Of a DNA stretch of 64,000 nucleotides, positions 33,996-42,614 are shown one piece after another. The notes beneath the pieces were generated by a model, which searched no databases, had not been told where the DNA came from, and saw only the letters and a list, made by a program, of their open reading frames with translations. The stretch lies in the NCBI RefSeq assembly GCF_019797825.1, contig NZ_CP081855.1, positions 2,007,551 through 2,071,550 on the forward strand. The letters run 5' to 3'. Position numbers and translations under genes: made by a program. The DNA comes from Limosilactobacillus panis. GTDB taxonomy: Bacteria; Bacillota; Bacilli; Lactobacillales; Lactobacillaceae. Each line of letters begins with the position of its first letter. Positions within the stretch are counted from its first letter, which is position 1.

Positions 33996-34687
33996 ATGAA
34001 AAAATTGCATTTTTGGGTCGGAATATTAGGAATTATGACCCTCTTAATGACTGCTGGCTGTGGGCATCCCCACCAGAATCAATCGCTACATGGAGCATAT
34101 AAATTTCCCAAAAGGATGCGGATATTGATAGCCAGGGTAATCTTCAGCCGGCCTATTGGTATTTTAAGAAAGATGGCTCCGTCCTGTGGGCCCAGCCGGA
34201 AACAGGTGATAGTGACCATGGTGATTATGGTGATTCAGGACGAGGAACCTGGAAATCTTTAGGCAACAACAGGTACCGTGTCCACATAAAATACCTTTAT
34301 ACCAACGACAGTGACACCTTTACAGCCAAGAAAATCGGCAACCGACTCCACACTTACGAGAACCATGATTGGTCTGCCGATGACAACTATTACCAGCCAC
34401 AGATAACCTTTTCTGACTACCAATCAATGTTTAAGCGGGCACGGAAGTCGACACTGCAAATGCAACAAAATGATAGTTCTGACAACCAAGACGATAATTC
34501 AATTAGTTCCACAACCATCAGTAATGGTAATCAAGCTCTTGCATACATTAAAAAGCAACGTGGTGACCATGGCTTCAAACTAAACGGTGGAACCTTCGGG
34601 GAATCGGATAATCCGCATGCCTCCATTTCAGATAACGACGGGAATATTTATTACGTTTACGCTAACGGGACAATTAAAAAGCAATGA
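33996..34687 (+). pseudogene. Lipoprotein gene with a single frameshift
   Basis: The start is a lipoprotein signal (MKKLHFWVGILGIMTLLMTAGC). After about 38 codons the frame breaks at a CCCAAAAGG tract near 34108. The shifted frame continues KDADIDSQGNLQPAYWYFKKDG and GRGTWKSLGNNRYRV through to the stop at 34687. The intact downstream gene at 34705 encodes a clear relative (GTIQPSYYYFKKNG, SRGTWKALGHNQFQI). One lost base explains the break. A GAGGGAG ribosome binding site is intact. The function of the family is unknown. Confidence 0.8.
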
Positions 34688-34704
34688 TTTGGGGGAAATT
34701 AAAA

Positions 34705-35556
34705 ATGAAGAAACACTATAAAACTATTTTCGGCATGCTATGCTTACTGTTCTTAATTGGTCTGACCGGTTGCGGACATAAGCAAACTTTATCAGGTGTC
34801 TACCGTAGTAATGATGCGTACAACAAGGAAGATGACGGGACAATTCAACCGTCATATTATTATTTCAAAAAGAACGGAACTTTTATGTATTGCAGTCCCC
34901 AGGTCAACAGCGTCAAAGGTGACGACTCGTATTTCTATGGCGATGTTTCACGTGGAACCTGGAAGGCATTAGGACACAACCAGTTTCAAATTAAAATGCG
35001 GAGTGTTTACGATGATGACTACTACTCCTTCAAAGCACAACTAAATGGTAAACGACTTCACACTGATGCTAATGCAAGGGATGCAAAATTTCGCTGGTAT
35101 GCCGACAACAACACCAAAGTTGCAATGACGCATTCCGATTACATGACGATGTTTAGAAAAGCCCAGATTTCTGCGCAAAAGGATATTCAGCAAAATGGTT
35201 ATACCCAACCTGATAATCCTACAGTAAACGACGTTATCGGTAACCCGAAAATGATTGGGGCACTAGTCCTTGCTAATGGCCGGGGAATCAGTGCGTTAAA
35301 ACACCAACGGATTGAATTTATGATTATGAAAAAAGATAATGACTACCAGGCTGGTTTCGGCACTAAAGATGGTACTTTGAACTACCTTATTCAGGGACAA
35401 AAAGTGGTAGTCAAAGACGGCAGCAACGATTACAAAGGTGGTAAAACTGTTGCCATCAATTCATTAATAAGAAAATATTACTCATCTGATAATGATAAGG
35501 GAATTATCGACGACGTGGTTAATAATATGCATACTACCGACATGAGCGATAACTAA
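34705..35556 (+). CDS. Exported lipoprotein, unknown function
   Basis: A 283-residue lipoprotein with the signal and lipobox LLFLIGLTGCGH (cysteine near residue 23). The first domain (about 30-150) is shared with the frameshifted gene just upstream. The C-terminal part (about 170-265; KMIGALVLANGRGISALKHQR, LNYLIQGQKVVVKDG) resembles the exported Lreu_0056-like proteins of lactobacilli and the IS-split gene at 37891-39505. GGGGGAAAT precedes the ATG at 34705. A strong parS-like sequence lies inside the coding region at 34944. Confidence 0.75.
   Translation: MKKHYKTIFGMLCLLFLIGLTGCGHKQTLSGVYRSNDAYNKEDDGTIQPSYYYFKKNGTFMYCSPQVNSVKGDDSYFYGDVSRGTWKALGHNQFQIKMRSVYDDDYYSFKAQLNGKRLHTDANARDAKFRWYADNNTKVAMTHSDYMTMFRKAQISAQKDIQQNGYTQPDNPTVNDVIGNPKMIGALVLANGRGISALKHQRIEFMIMKKDNDYQAGFGTKDGTLNYLIQGQKVVVKDGSNDYKGGKTVAINSLIRKYYSSDNDKGIIDDVVNNMHTTDMSDN
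34944..34959. promoter_or_regulatory. parS-like ParB binding site 4 (inside a gene)
   Basis: The minus strand reads GGTTCCACGTGAAACA, one substitution from the Bacillus parS TGTTCCACGTGAAACA and the best match in the window. It is within the lipoprotein gene. Confidence 0.7.
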
Positions 35557-35592
35557 AATCTTTGACTTAACAACAAAAATGTAACAGTGAAT

Positions 35593-35720
35593 AAGGAAGC
35601 CGAGAAAGCATCAGAATGCTCCGTATGGCTAGTTAGGACGTTCGTTGATCCGATAAGACCAACAATCGTTCGCAATTAATAAATTTGCTCCGCAGCGTAG
35701 ATATCAGAGGCCTTCTTTTA
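35593..35720 (+). repeat. Hairpin repeat element, copy B
   Basis: It carries GCTCCGTATGGCTAG followed by TTAGGACG (35618-35640) and a complementary-type end TTGCTCCGCAGCGTAG, then CCTTCTTTT. It matches the minus strand of the element at 55514-55630 in both halves. Its first 25 bases (GAGAAAGCATCAGAATGC) also match the gshA terminator near 60950. Confidence 0.6.
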
Positions 35721-35831
35721 ACACAAAGCTGGTCCATTAGCTTCCCCGTGACACGATTTAAATATAATATTCAAGAGCTGAATAGAGGATGGGGGAAAGT
35801 CGCAGTTCTTCCCGCCCTCTTAAATTAGTGC

Positions 35832-36808
35832 TTAGAATTCATCAAGGATTATTTGCTCCTGAACAAACTGGTCAAAGAATGGCAGCATAAACTGAACATA
35901 ACCATACCCCGCCGGCATAATAATTTGGTCATCAATTAACTTGCGCCGATAAACCGAAATATAGTTAGGTGCCTTGGCCATAATCTGGCTAATATCCTGG
36001 GCCTTAACCTTTTGCTGGCCAGACTTGACCATGGCCTGAACAAACTCGCGCTCCTTCATTGACATCTCGTGGTAGACCTTGTAGTAGACATTTCTAAAAA
36101 GGTCACTGGTGTAGTGGTCAAGGATTCCATCAACCGTTTCCTTACTAATTCGGCTAGTTGACTGCTTGTGAGATTCCTGCCAGACCCAGTAACCAAGTAG
36201 CTGGAAGGCATAGGCAAAACCCTTTGTCTGTTTTGTCATGTAAAGAAGTGTTGTCGAGTCAACCTGGTAGCCTGCTTTCCGAAAAATATGCGCATAGCTC
36301 TCTTTGATACTTTCGACGCCAAGCGGATTAAGCGTTATTCGATTTGCCCCCTTAGGGTTGCTTTGACCTCATCAATAGTAATGAGAATATTAATTCCTTT
36401 TTCAGTAAACTTCTGTAGCAATTGGTGGAACCTGGACAGAAATTCCCCATCTTCATCAGAGCCCCCAATTCCGGTACTAAGTTGAATCCCTTTAAATTCT
36501 ACTTTCAAATCAAAATCCTTAAAGATTTTCAGCGTGATTATTTTTTCACGTAACTGAGTTAAAAGGGAATCTAATAAGTCATCATCCAGTATCAAATTCA
36601 CAACTTGCCAATTGTTTCTTTTTGCTAATTCGTTTGCAACATCAGTCATCAACGTAGTCTTACCAGCGCCACGCTGACCATAAATCAAAGAGGTTCAGAA
36701 AGGTGAATTAGAACGATTCAATTCATCAATTACACGCTGATTCAATGCATTTCGGTCAAGGAAAACGCTTGGTACAGTCCCGAAACTCGGGTTAAAAGGG
36801 TTGTCCAC
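35832..36808 (-). pseudogene. AAA-type ATPase (lactobacillar 'ATP-binding protein'), broken
   Basis: The frame begins at a GTG (36808) behind GAGGTGATTAGC and encodes DNPFNPSFGTVPSVFLDRN. An in-frame TGA then interrupts it before SLIYGQRGAGKTTLM (Walker A). ILITIDEV (Walker B) follows at about 36365. There a deletion with frame change joins KATLRGQ to NRITLNPLGVESIKESY, and the C-terminal part resumes with MTKQTKGFAYAFQLLGYWVW to 35832 (winged-helix-like end, MAKAPNYISVYRRKLIDDQ). At least two lesions make it non-functional. A remnant of a second copy lies at 29309. Confidence 0.8.
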
Positions 36809-36821
36809 GCTAATCACCTCA

Positions 36822-36861
36822 TTTTATAACTTTTTATAACTATTTCCTTCGTTTTATAACT
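36822..36861 (-). repeat. A/T-rich direct repeats before the ATPase pseudogene
   Basis: Three copies of AGTTATAAAA on the minus strand, two directly adjacent and one 10 bases away. They lie just upstream of the GAGGTGATT ribosome binding site. A similar array precedes the remnant at 29309. Confidence 0.6.
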
Positions 36862-36959
36862 TTTTTTCAATTAGTGATTACTTGTACAGCATTGAACAAT
36901 ATAGCTATTTAAGCACAAAAGTTCTTGTTTAGTCCCATTCATAAGCAGTAGTATTGCTA

Positions 36960-37125
36960 ATCATCCGTATTTATCGTATACTGCCTGTGTTGGGGTAGGA
37001 ACTCCAGAGTTATTGTCCAGCGGAACGGAATGTGAACGCTGGAAGGAGGCTACTTGGCTGCTTTGGTTTTCCGCATTCACCACGGACAACCGTCGATGGT
37101 TCCCTAACAAATAAATTTTAGGGAG
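36960..37125 (+). promoter_or_regulatory. Structured leader of folT, candidate regulatory RNA
   Basis: About 165 non-coding bases with several hairpins: AACTC/GAGTT, CCAGCG/CGCTGG near 37017-37042, and CCACGG/CCGTC-TGG near 37078-37098. The last one, TCCCTAA (37101-37107) with TTAGGGA (37118-37124), buries the ribosome binding site. This is the layout of a translation-controlling riboswitch. I could not match it to the known THF riboswitch. Confidence 0.45.
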
Positions 37126-37132
37126 TGTCTTG

Positions 37133-37687
37133 ATGATGTCAGTACTATCTTTTGCCGGGCCCCGTTTTACGACCCGCCACATGACCTTAGCAGCCCTGTT
37201 AGTCGCCCTTCAGATTATCCTGAGCAAGCTCTCGGTAGGTGACCCGGCCGTTCTTAAATTTAGCTTCGGCTTTATCGCAACGGCCTTGATCGGTTACTAC
37301 TTAGGACCCTGGATTGGGGGCGCCGCAATGGTTGTTAACGACCTCGTTAGCAACACTATTTTGAATACGGGAAGCATGTTCTTCCCCGGTTTTACCTTCT
37401 CCGCCTTTGTTTCCGGAGTGATTGCCGGGATGTTCTTGTACAACCAGAGAATCACCTGGCAGCGGATCTTCATCTACGAATTTTTCCAGATTCTAGTGAC
37501 CAACGTCTTCTTCACGACGCTGTGGGTCTACTTGATGAGCATGACCTCGTCCAGTACCGGCCGGGCCTTTACCGCCCTGCTAGCGATTCGCTTGCCAAAG
37601 GAGATTGTCTCCTGGCCGCTCGAAGCTATCTTAGTCCTGATTATCCTGCGGCAATTGTCACGAATTAACTTACGTTTGGACCGGTAA
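37133..37687 (+). CDS. folT: ECF transporter S component, folate type (FolT)
   Basis: A 184-residue membrane protein with about six hydrophobic segments. Segments GFIATALIGYYLGPWIGGAAMVVNDLVSN, FFPGFTFSAFVSGVIAGMFLYNQ and IRLPKEIVSWPLEAILVLIILRQL match FolT substrate-binding subunits of energy-coupling-factor transporters. It pairs with the shared EcfA/EcfA'/EcfT module encoded elsewhere to import folates. TAGGGAG lies seven bases before the ATG at 37133 and is sequestered in a hairpin. Confidence 0.82.
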   Translation: MMSVLSFAGPRFTTRHMTLAALLVALQIILSKLSVGDPAVLKFSFGFIATALIGYYLGPWIGGAAMVVNDLVSNTILNTGSMFFPGFTFSAFVSGVIAGMFLYNQRITWQRIFIYEFFQILVTNVFFTTLWVYLMSMTSSSTGRAFTALLAIRLPKEIVSWPLEAILVLIILRQLSRINLRLDR

Positions 37688-37788
37688 AATAACAAATTAT
37701 GCTTACAACATATAGCAAGAAAGTACGACAAAGTGTTAGAGTACGCTTCGTCGCCCACGACTTCCCGTAATTACTGTATAATATTAAA

Positions 37789-37835
37789 TAGAGGGTAGGA
37801 AAAGGCATCCGTTTTTTTCCTACCCTCTTCTTTTT
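37789..37835 (+). terminator. Terminator downstream of folT
   Basis: GAGGGTAGGAAAA pairs with TTTTCCTACCCTC and is followed by TTCTTTTTGG. Confidence 0.8.
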
Positions 37836-37840
37836 GGTAT

Positions 37841-37873
37841 AAAAAAGCACCGCTCTTATTTTTATGAGCGGTG
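37841..37873 (-). terminator. Terminator of the IS-split exported-protein gene
   Basis: CACCGCTC pairs with GAGCGGTG and is followed on the minus strand by a T tract of six. Confidence 0.8.
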
Positions 37874-38294
37874 TCGATTTTATTATTTAATTATTGAGGA
37901 GCAACTGGGACCCCATCTAGGCCTGCCTTATGGCTATAATAGTCAACAGTTTGACTATTTTCATCCCAGCCAGCCGCAATCAGTCGTTGGTACCATTCGT
38001 TTTCTGGAATCATTCCCGGCTGGCCACTATTATTGTTCCGATCAGCGGTATCACTGGCCGCTGATTGGTTAGCTTGCTGCTCACTCTGTTGAGTAGTGGT
38101 CGGTGCGGCTGATTGGTCGGTCTGGTTGTTAACCTTAGTCTTAATTGCTGCAGCCTGCCCCTTAAACTTTTTACGCAGCAGTGCCTTGCTATAAATATGC
38201 TTCTTTTCCGTGTTATTTTGATCAGTGGACTTTACAGTAACCTTTTTCTTTGAAACCATAATATTAAATTGGTTATTACCATCATTTAACGTGT

Positions 38295-39272
38295 ACGCGT
38301 GGTGCTAGTACTCATTAGTATGTTTGATTTTACAAAAAAAGCCCAACATGGTTAGACTATTAAGTGATACAAAACTTAAATAGAAAAGAGCCTTAATCAT
38401 GTTGAACCTTCTTAAGTCTAACCACTATTGCCATCATTTACAAGTTAATTTTGCTCAATTAAACCGTACCTGCCATCGCTGGTATAAGCTTTATGCACCT
38501 AAAAAGCTCGTTCAACGACCGAACATCAACCAAGTTAAAGTTGATGATAGTACCCTAATAGCCCTTCTGATTTGCCAAACTCAGTTAGGAATCGAATCGC
38601 AACGACGCTTTTGTATGATCTTGGTGAGCTCCATTTCTCGGTCACGTTTCAACCGTCGCACTCGCCAATTACTACCGTTACTCAGTTTAATTAGGCGAAA
38701 GCTAAACCAAGATGTTGATTTACATGGACAATTCCTAATTATTGATAGCTTTCCAGTACCAGTTTGTCATCCAGTTCGCAATTATCGAGCCAAGATTTTT
38801 CGGGGAAGTACTGATATTGGCTATAACGCTACGAAAAAACAGTATTACTATGGGTTTAAAGTCCACATGATTGTTAGTAGTGATGGTTACTTGCTCAACT
38901 ACATCGTTACTAAAGCTTCTGTCCATGATAGTAAGGTCGCCGAAGAATTAATCTTAAACACTATGCCACTTGAGCACTTTTTATTAGCAGATGTTGGCTA
39001 TGTTAGCCGTCAGCTTCATACCGACCTAGTTAGTGATGGCTATGAGCTTTGGACTCCATTTCGTCAAAACATGGCTGGCGCTAAGAAGCATAATTCACGA
39101 ATCCTAAAAGCAATTCGCCGAACGATTGAGACCGACTTTTCGTTATTAAAATACTATAATGCCGAAAATAATCGTGCGCGAAGTTTAGCAGGCTTTCAAG
39201 AACGGTTAGAAGTGGCAATTTTAGCATCTAATATGGAGTATTGTCTAGAAAAGTTTCACTAGCACCACGCGT
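38295..39272 (+). mobile_element. IS982-like insertion sequence, copy 2 (978 bp)
   Basis: The same ends and length as copy 1, with a different 7-bp target duplication, AACGTGT (38288-38294 and 39273-39279). It interrupts an exported-protein gene. Confidence 0.93.
38399..39262 (+). CDS. IS982-family transposase
   Basis: A 287-residue protein identical to that of copy 1, with the complete DDE residues (FLIIDSFPVPVC, LLADVGYVS, RRTIETDF). It is transcribed opposite to the gene it interrupts. Confidence 0.92.
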   Translation: MLNLLKSNHYCHHLQVNFAQLNRTCHRWYKLYAPKKLVQRPNINQVKVDDSTLIALLICQTQLGIESQRRFCMILVSSISRSRFNRRTRQLLPLLSLIRRKLNQDVDLHGQFLIIDSFPVPVCHPVRNYRAKIFRGSTDIGYNATKKQYYYGFKVHMIVSSDGYLLNYIVTKASVHDSKVAEELILNTMPLEHFLLADVGYVSRQLHTDLVSDGYELWTPFRQNMAGAKKHNSRILKAIRRTIETDFSLLKYYNAENNRARSLAGFQERLEVAILASNMEYCLEKFH

Positions 39273-39663
39273 AACGTGTATATGTCACCATCTTTATCCA
39301 ACTGAAGTGAACCGTCCTGGACAGCATCAACTTGTTGCTTGCTATATTGCAAAAAGCCCATTACGGCATATTCGGCATTAGAAAGCCGATCCTTGCTGGC
39401 TGCCATGACAATATTACCGCTATTAGTCGACTGGTGAGCGCACGGGGCCGTTACCAATATTGTCATTGCTAACGCGGCGGTACACAATAAAACCATTTTT
39501 TTCATCGTTGTTTCCCCCTAATATTTTCGCGAACTTTTTTTATCATACCAGACCCGGTTACTTTGTCAATATTGTAAGAAAAGGCCGTCCAGGTTTACAG
39601 TGGATTCAATTAACTTAATAATTCATAAATAGCAGCTATTCCTAAATTTATTTCTAAAAAGTC

Positions 39664-39691
39664 TTGCAATTTCTAAAAAGCAGGTTAGAAT
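39664..39691 (+). promoter_or_regulatory. Promoter of the asnA-asnS operon
   Basis: TTGCAA and TAGAAT are separated by 16 bases, ending 19 bases before the T-box RNA. Confidence 0.6.
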
Positions 39692-39710
39692 ATCATTAAA
39701 GATTTCAAAA

Positions 39711-39995
39711 GCGATGAGAAAGAAGAGTAAAACGTCGCATTCGTAAAGTGAGCTGGTGACAGTGAGAGACCAGCCGACCCTGGACGTTTGAAAAACACTT
39801 TCTCGCAGTGCCGCTGACCCAAATAATCACTAGATTAAAGTAGGCTCAGCCGTCCCCGGTACGTTACCACACCGGTAGAACGTGTTTGCGTTCGAAGAGC
39901 GGTCTAAAAATTAATATTTTTAGGCAACTTGGGTGGTACCGCGGAATAAAGCCTTTCGTCCCTTCGATTTACGGGGGATGAAAGGCTTTTTATTT
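39711..39995 (+). promoter_or_regulatory. T-box leader, asparagine specific
   Basis: Stem I closes between GAGAAAG (about 39716) and CTTTCTC (about 39798), with the AGTA element after the 5' arm. The specifier position reads AAC (39794-39796), an Asn codon. The T-box sequence GGGTGGTACCGCGG is at 39931-39944. A terminator hairpin (AAAGCCTTTC with GAAAGGCTTT, then TTTATTTT) ends the leader. Uncharged tRNA-Asn should promote readthrough into asnA. Confidence 0.92.
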
Positions 39996-40028
39996 TATCT
40001 CCAAATCTAATTACGAGGAGTGTTAATT

Positions 40029-41039
40029 ATGAGTTTGATTATTCCACAAGACTACGACCCAAAGTTATCTATCCGTGACACCGAAGCAGCTATCCGGTTC
40101 ATCCGGGAGAACTTCCAGGATGAATTCGGCCACGAACTACACCTGCAACGGATGTCCGCCCCAATGTTCGTTGAAAAGGGCACCGGGCTCAACGATAACC
40201 TGAACGGGGTTGAAAAGCCAGTCTCCTTCTCCATGAAGGGTCTGCCAAGCGAAACCATTGAAGTGGTCCACTCCCTGGCTAAGTGGAAACGGATGGCTTT
40301 GAAGAAGTACGGTTTCGGAATGCACGAAGGCTTGTACACCAACATGAACGCCATCCGGAAGGACGAGGATCTCGATAACTTCCACTCCATCTACGTTGAC
40401 CAGTGGGACTGGGAAAAGATCATTGCCAAAGAAGAACGGACAGAAACGACTTTGAAGGCCACCGTTCGGCAAATTTTCAAGGTCATCAAGAAAATTGAAC
40501 GTGAACTCTGGGAACTTTACCCGGACGCTGTTTACCAACTGCCAGACGAAATTCACTTCGTTACAACTCAGGAATTAGAAGACCGCTGGCCAGACTTGAC
40601 CCCAATGGAGCGGGAAGATAAAATTGCTAAGGAACTTGGTGCCGTTTTCGTAATGAAGATTGGTGATAAGCTGAAGCGCAGCGGCAAGCCACACGATGGC
40701 CGGGCACCCGACTACGATGATTGGCAACTCAACGGTGATATTATTTTCTGGTACAAGCCCCTTCAAAAGAAGCTGGAAATCTCCAGCATGGGGATTCGGG
40801 TTAGCCCTGAATCAATGAAGGAACAGCTGCAAAAGGCCGGTGCTGAAGATCGGGAAAAGCTACCGTTCCACCAAATGTTGCTGAAGGGTGAACTACCATA
40901 CACCATTGGTGGTGGGATTGGTCAATCGCGGCTCTGCATGCTGCTCCTTGGCAAAGCCCACGTTGGTGAAGTTCAAGCCAGTGTTTGGCCACAAGAAATG
41001 TTAGACAAGTGCGCTGCCGCACACATTCAGATTCTGTAA
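40029..41039 (+). CDS. asnA: Aspartate-ammonia ligase
   Basis: A 336-residue ATP-dependent asparagine synthetase that uses ammonia and resembles class II tRNA synthetases. Motifs include [51 protein letters not shown] and the C-terminal [22 protein letters not shown] precedes the ATG at 40029; the extension to 40020 covers that site. It is first in the operon with asnS under the Asn T-box. asnB elsewhere in the window provides a glutamine-dependent route. Confidence 0.96.
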   Translation: MSLIIPQDYDPKLSIRDTEAAIRFIRENFQDEFGHELHLQRMSAPMFVEKGTGLNDNLNGVEKPVSFSMKGLPSETIEVVHSLAKWKRMALKKYGFGMHEGLYTNMNAIRKDEDLDNFHSIYVDQWDWEKIIAKEERTETTLKATVRQIFKVIKKIERELWELYPDAVYQLPDEIHFVTTQELEDRWPDLTPMEREDKIAKELGAVFVMKIGDKLKRSGKPHDGRAPDYDDWQLNGDIIFWYKPLQKKLEISSMGIRVSPESMKEQLQKAGAEDREKLPFHQMLLKGELPYTIGGGIGQSRLCMLLLGKAHVGEVQASVWPQEMLDKCAAAHIQIL

Positions 41040-41063
41040 TCTTAATTTAGGAGTGAGTATTAG

Positions 41064-42362
41064 ATGGAGACAATTACGATCAGCGAATCCCCAAAGCACA
41101 TGGGTGAAACTGTCAAGATTGGTGTTTGGTTAACTGATAAACGGTCAAGTGGGAAGATTGCCTTCCTACAGCTCCGTGACGGAACGGGATTTTTCCAGGG
41201 AATCATCCGGAAGAACGATGTTTCACCTGAAACATTTGACCTGGCAAAGCACGACTTACACCAGGAAACGAGTTTTTACGTTACCGGTGAAATTACCGAA
41301 GATAAGCGTTCCAAATTCGGGTACGAAATTCACATTCAAGAAATTGAAGTTGTGGGCAAGAGTGAAGACTACCCGATTGGTAACAAGGAACACGGGATTG
41401 ACTTCCTGTTAGACAACCGTCACTTATGGTTGCGGAGCCGCAAGCCATGGGCTTTGATGCGGATCCGGAGCCGGGTAAAGCTGGCCACAATGGAATTCTT
41501 CGACAAGCACGGCTTCACCCAGTTCGATGCTCCTGAATTAACGGGAAGTGCTCCAGAAGGAACGACGGAACTGTTTGAAACGGACTACTTTGACCGTAGT
41601 GCATACCTATCACAATCTGGTCAATTATATGAAGAAGCCGGGGCCATGGCATTAGGCCGCGTTTACTCAATGGGCCCAACCTTCCGGGCCGAAAAGTCCA
41701 AGACCCGGCGGCACCTGATGGAATTCTGGATGATTGAACCAGAAATGGCTTGGTGCCACGAAGAAGAGAGTGAAGAGATTCAGGAACAATACGTTGCTTA
41801 CATGATCCAGGACCTGATTGACCACTGCTCACGGGAACTGGAAATGGTTGGTCGGAGCGTCGAAAGCTTGAAGCCATTTACTGAATTGCCATACCCACGG
41901 ATCACCTACAAGAAGGCCATCGAAATGCTGCAAGAAGGTGGCATTGATGTTAAGTACGGCGACGACTTTGGTTCACCGGAGGAAACTTACTTGGCGGACC
42001 AATTTAAGAAACCGGTCTTCATTAAGAATTACCCCAAAGAAATCAAGGCCTTCTACATGCCATCTAATCCTGAAGATGACCGCGAGGTTATTTGTGCCGA
42101 CCTGCTGGCCCCAGAAGGTTATGGTGAAATCATCGGTGGTTCGGAGCGTTCATACGATTACGAATACATCACCAATAATCTGGAAGAAAACGGCCTAAGC
42201 AAGAAAGAGTACGGCTGGTATGACGATCTCCGCAAGTACGGTTCAGTACCGCACTCTGGCTTTGGGATGGGTCTGGAACGGTTCTTAGCATGGGTAACCT
42301 TGCAAGACCACATCCGGGAAAACATCCCATTCCCACGGATGCTTAACCGCTTGAACCCATAA
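41064..42362 (+). CDS. asnS: Asparaginyl-tRNA synthetase
   Basis: A 432-residue class IIb synthetase with an OB-fold anticodon domain (about 15-100), motif 2 ([24 protein letters not shown]) and motif 3 ([12 protein letters not shown]). It charges tRNA-Asn. TAGGAG precedes the ATG. It sits 24 bases after asnA, so both follow the T-box. A parS-like sequence lies in the codons DVSPET. Two tandem hairpin repeats begin at the stop codon. Confidence 0.96.
   Translation: METITISESPKHMGETVKIGVWLTDKRSSGKIAFLQLRDGTGFFQGIIRKNDVSPETFDLAKHDLHQETSFYVTGEITEDKRSKFGYEIHIQEIEVVGKSEDYPIGNKEHGIDFLLDNRHLWLRSRKPWALMRIRSRVKLATMEFFDKHGFTQFDAPELTGSAPEGTTELFETDYFDRSAYLSQSGQLYEEAGAMALGRVYSMGPTFRAEKSKTRRHLMEFWMIEPEMAWCHEEESEEIQEQYVAYMIQDLIDHCSRELEMVGRSVESLKPFTELPYPRITYKKAIEMLQEGGIDVKYGDDFGSPEETYLADQFKKPVFIKNYPKEIKAFYMPSNPEDDREVICADLLAPEGYGEIIGGSERSYDYEYITNNLEENGLSKKEYGWYDDLRKYGSVPHSGFGMGLERFLAWVTLQDHIRENIPFPRMLNRLNP
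41219..41234. promoter_or_regulatory. Weak parS-like sequence in asnS
   Basis: TGTTTCACCTGAAACA matches the palindrome except for a changed central base. It is in a coding region, so it may be chance. Confidence 0.35.
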
Positions 42363-42366
42363 AAAA

Positions 42367-42486
42367 GAAGTGCGAAGTGGCCAGAAGTGGACCGGATGAC
42401 TAGCATCGCAAAAAGGTCTGGCGCAACATGCGGCGGGCCTTTTTGTGTGCTAGGCACTAGGTCCACTGCCACGCAGCACGTTAACA
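42367..42486 (+). repeat. Hairpin repeat element, tandem unit C1
   Basis: A 120-bp unit starting GAAGTGCG and ending GCAGCACGTTAACA. The halves pair along their length (AGTGGACC with GGTCCACT, AAAAAGG with CCTTTTT). The core GGATGACTAGCAT matches the family core. Confidence 0.65.
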
Positions 42487-42609
42487 GAAGTGCGGAAAGC
42501 CGCGTATTAGGGCCGGATGGCCAGTATAGGAAAATGGTTAGCACGGATACGGGCTAGCCATTTTTCGTAACTGGACACTCAGGCCCGGCGGCTTGTAGCA
42601 CGTTAATAA
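42487..42609 (+). repeat. Hairpin repeat element, tandem unit C2
   Basis: A 123-bp unit with the same start (GAAGTGCGG) and end (GTAGCACGTTAATA) as C1 and its own compensating stem (AAAATGGTTAGC with GCTAGCCATTTT, AGCCGC with GCGGCTT). The core is GGATGGCCAGTATAGGAAAA. A third start, GAAGTGC, follows at 42610. Confidence 0.65.
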
Positions 42610-42614
42610 GAAGT

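Larger units (their letters stand above)
37891..39505 (-). pseudogene. Exported protein gene split by IS982-like copy 2
   Basis: The 5' part (39505 to 39273) encodes a signal peptide (MKKMVLLCTAALAMTILVTA) and SNAEYAVMGFLQYSKQQVDAV with DKDGDIYT. The 3' part resumes at 38294 with LNDGNNQFNIMVSKKKVTVKS and runs to 37891. Removing the 978-bp IS and one 7-bp target copy restores one continuous frame of about 209 residues. The protein resembles the exported Lreu_0056-like family, with a Gln/Ser/Asn-rich linker before a conserved WYQRLIAAGWDENS end. The 3' ORF alone (to 38259) has no proper signals. Confidence 0.88.

Noticed and set aside
34104..34116. Programmed frameshift at CCCAAAAGG in the lipoprotein gene
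   Set aside because: The zero-frame phasing does not fit a slippery X XXY YYZ heptamer and no downstream structure is evident; a lost base is simpler.
36960..37130. THF riboswitch for folT
   Set aside because: The conserved THF core segments could not be located on the plus strand, so only a structured leader is claimed.
37770..37835. Small RNA gene with TATAAT followed by a hairpin
   Set aside because: No acceptable -35 box is present and the transcript would be only the terminator hairpin.
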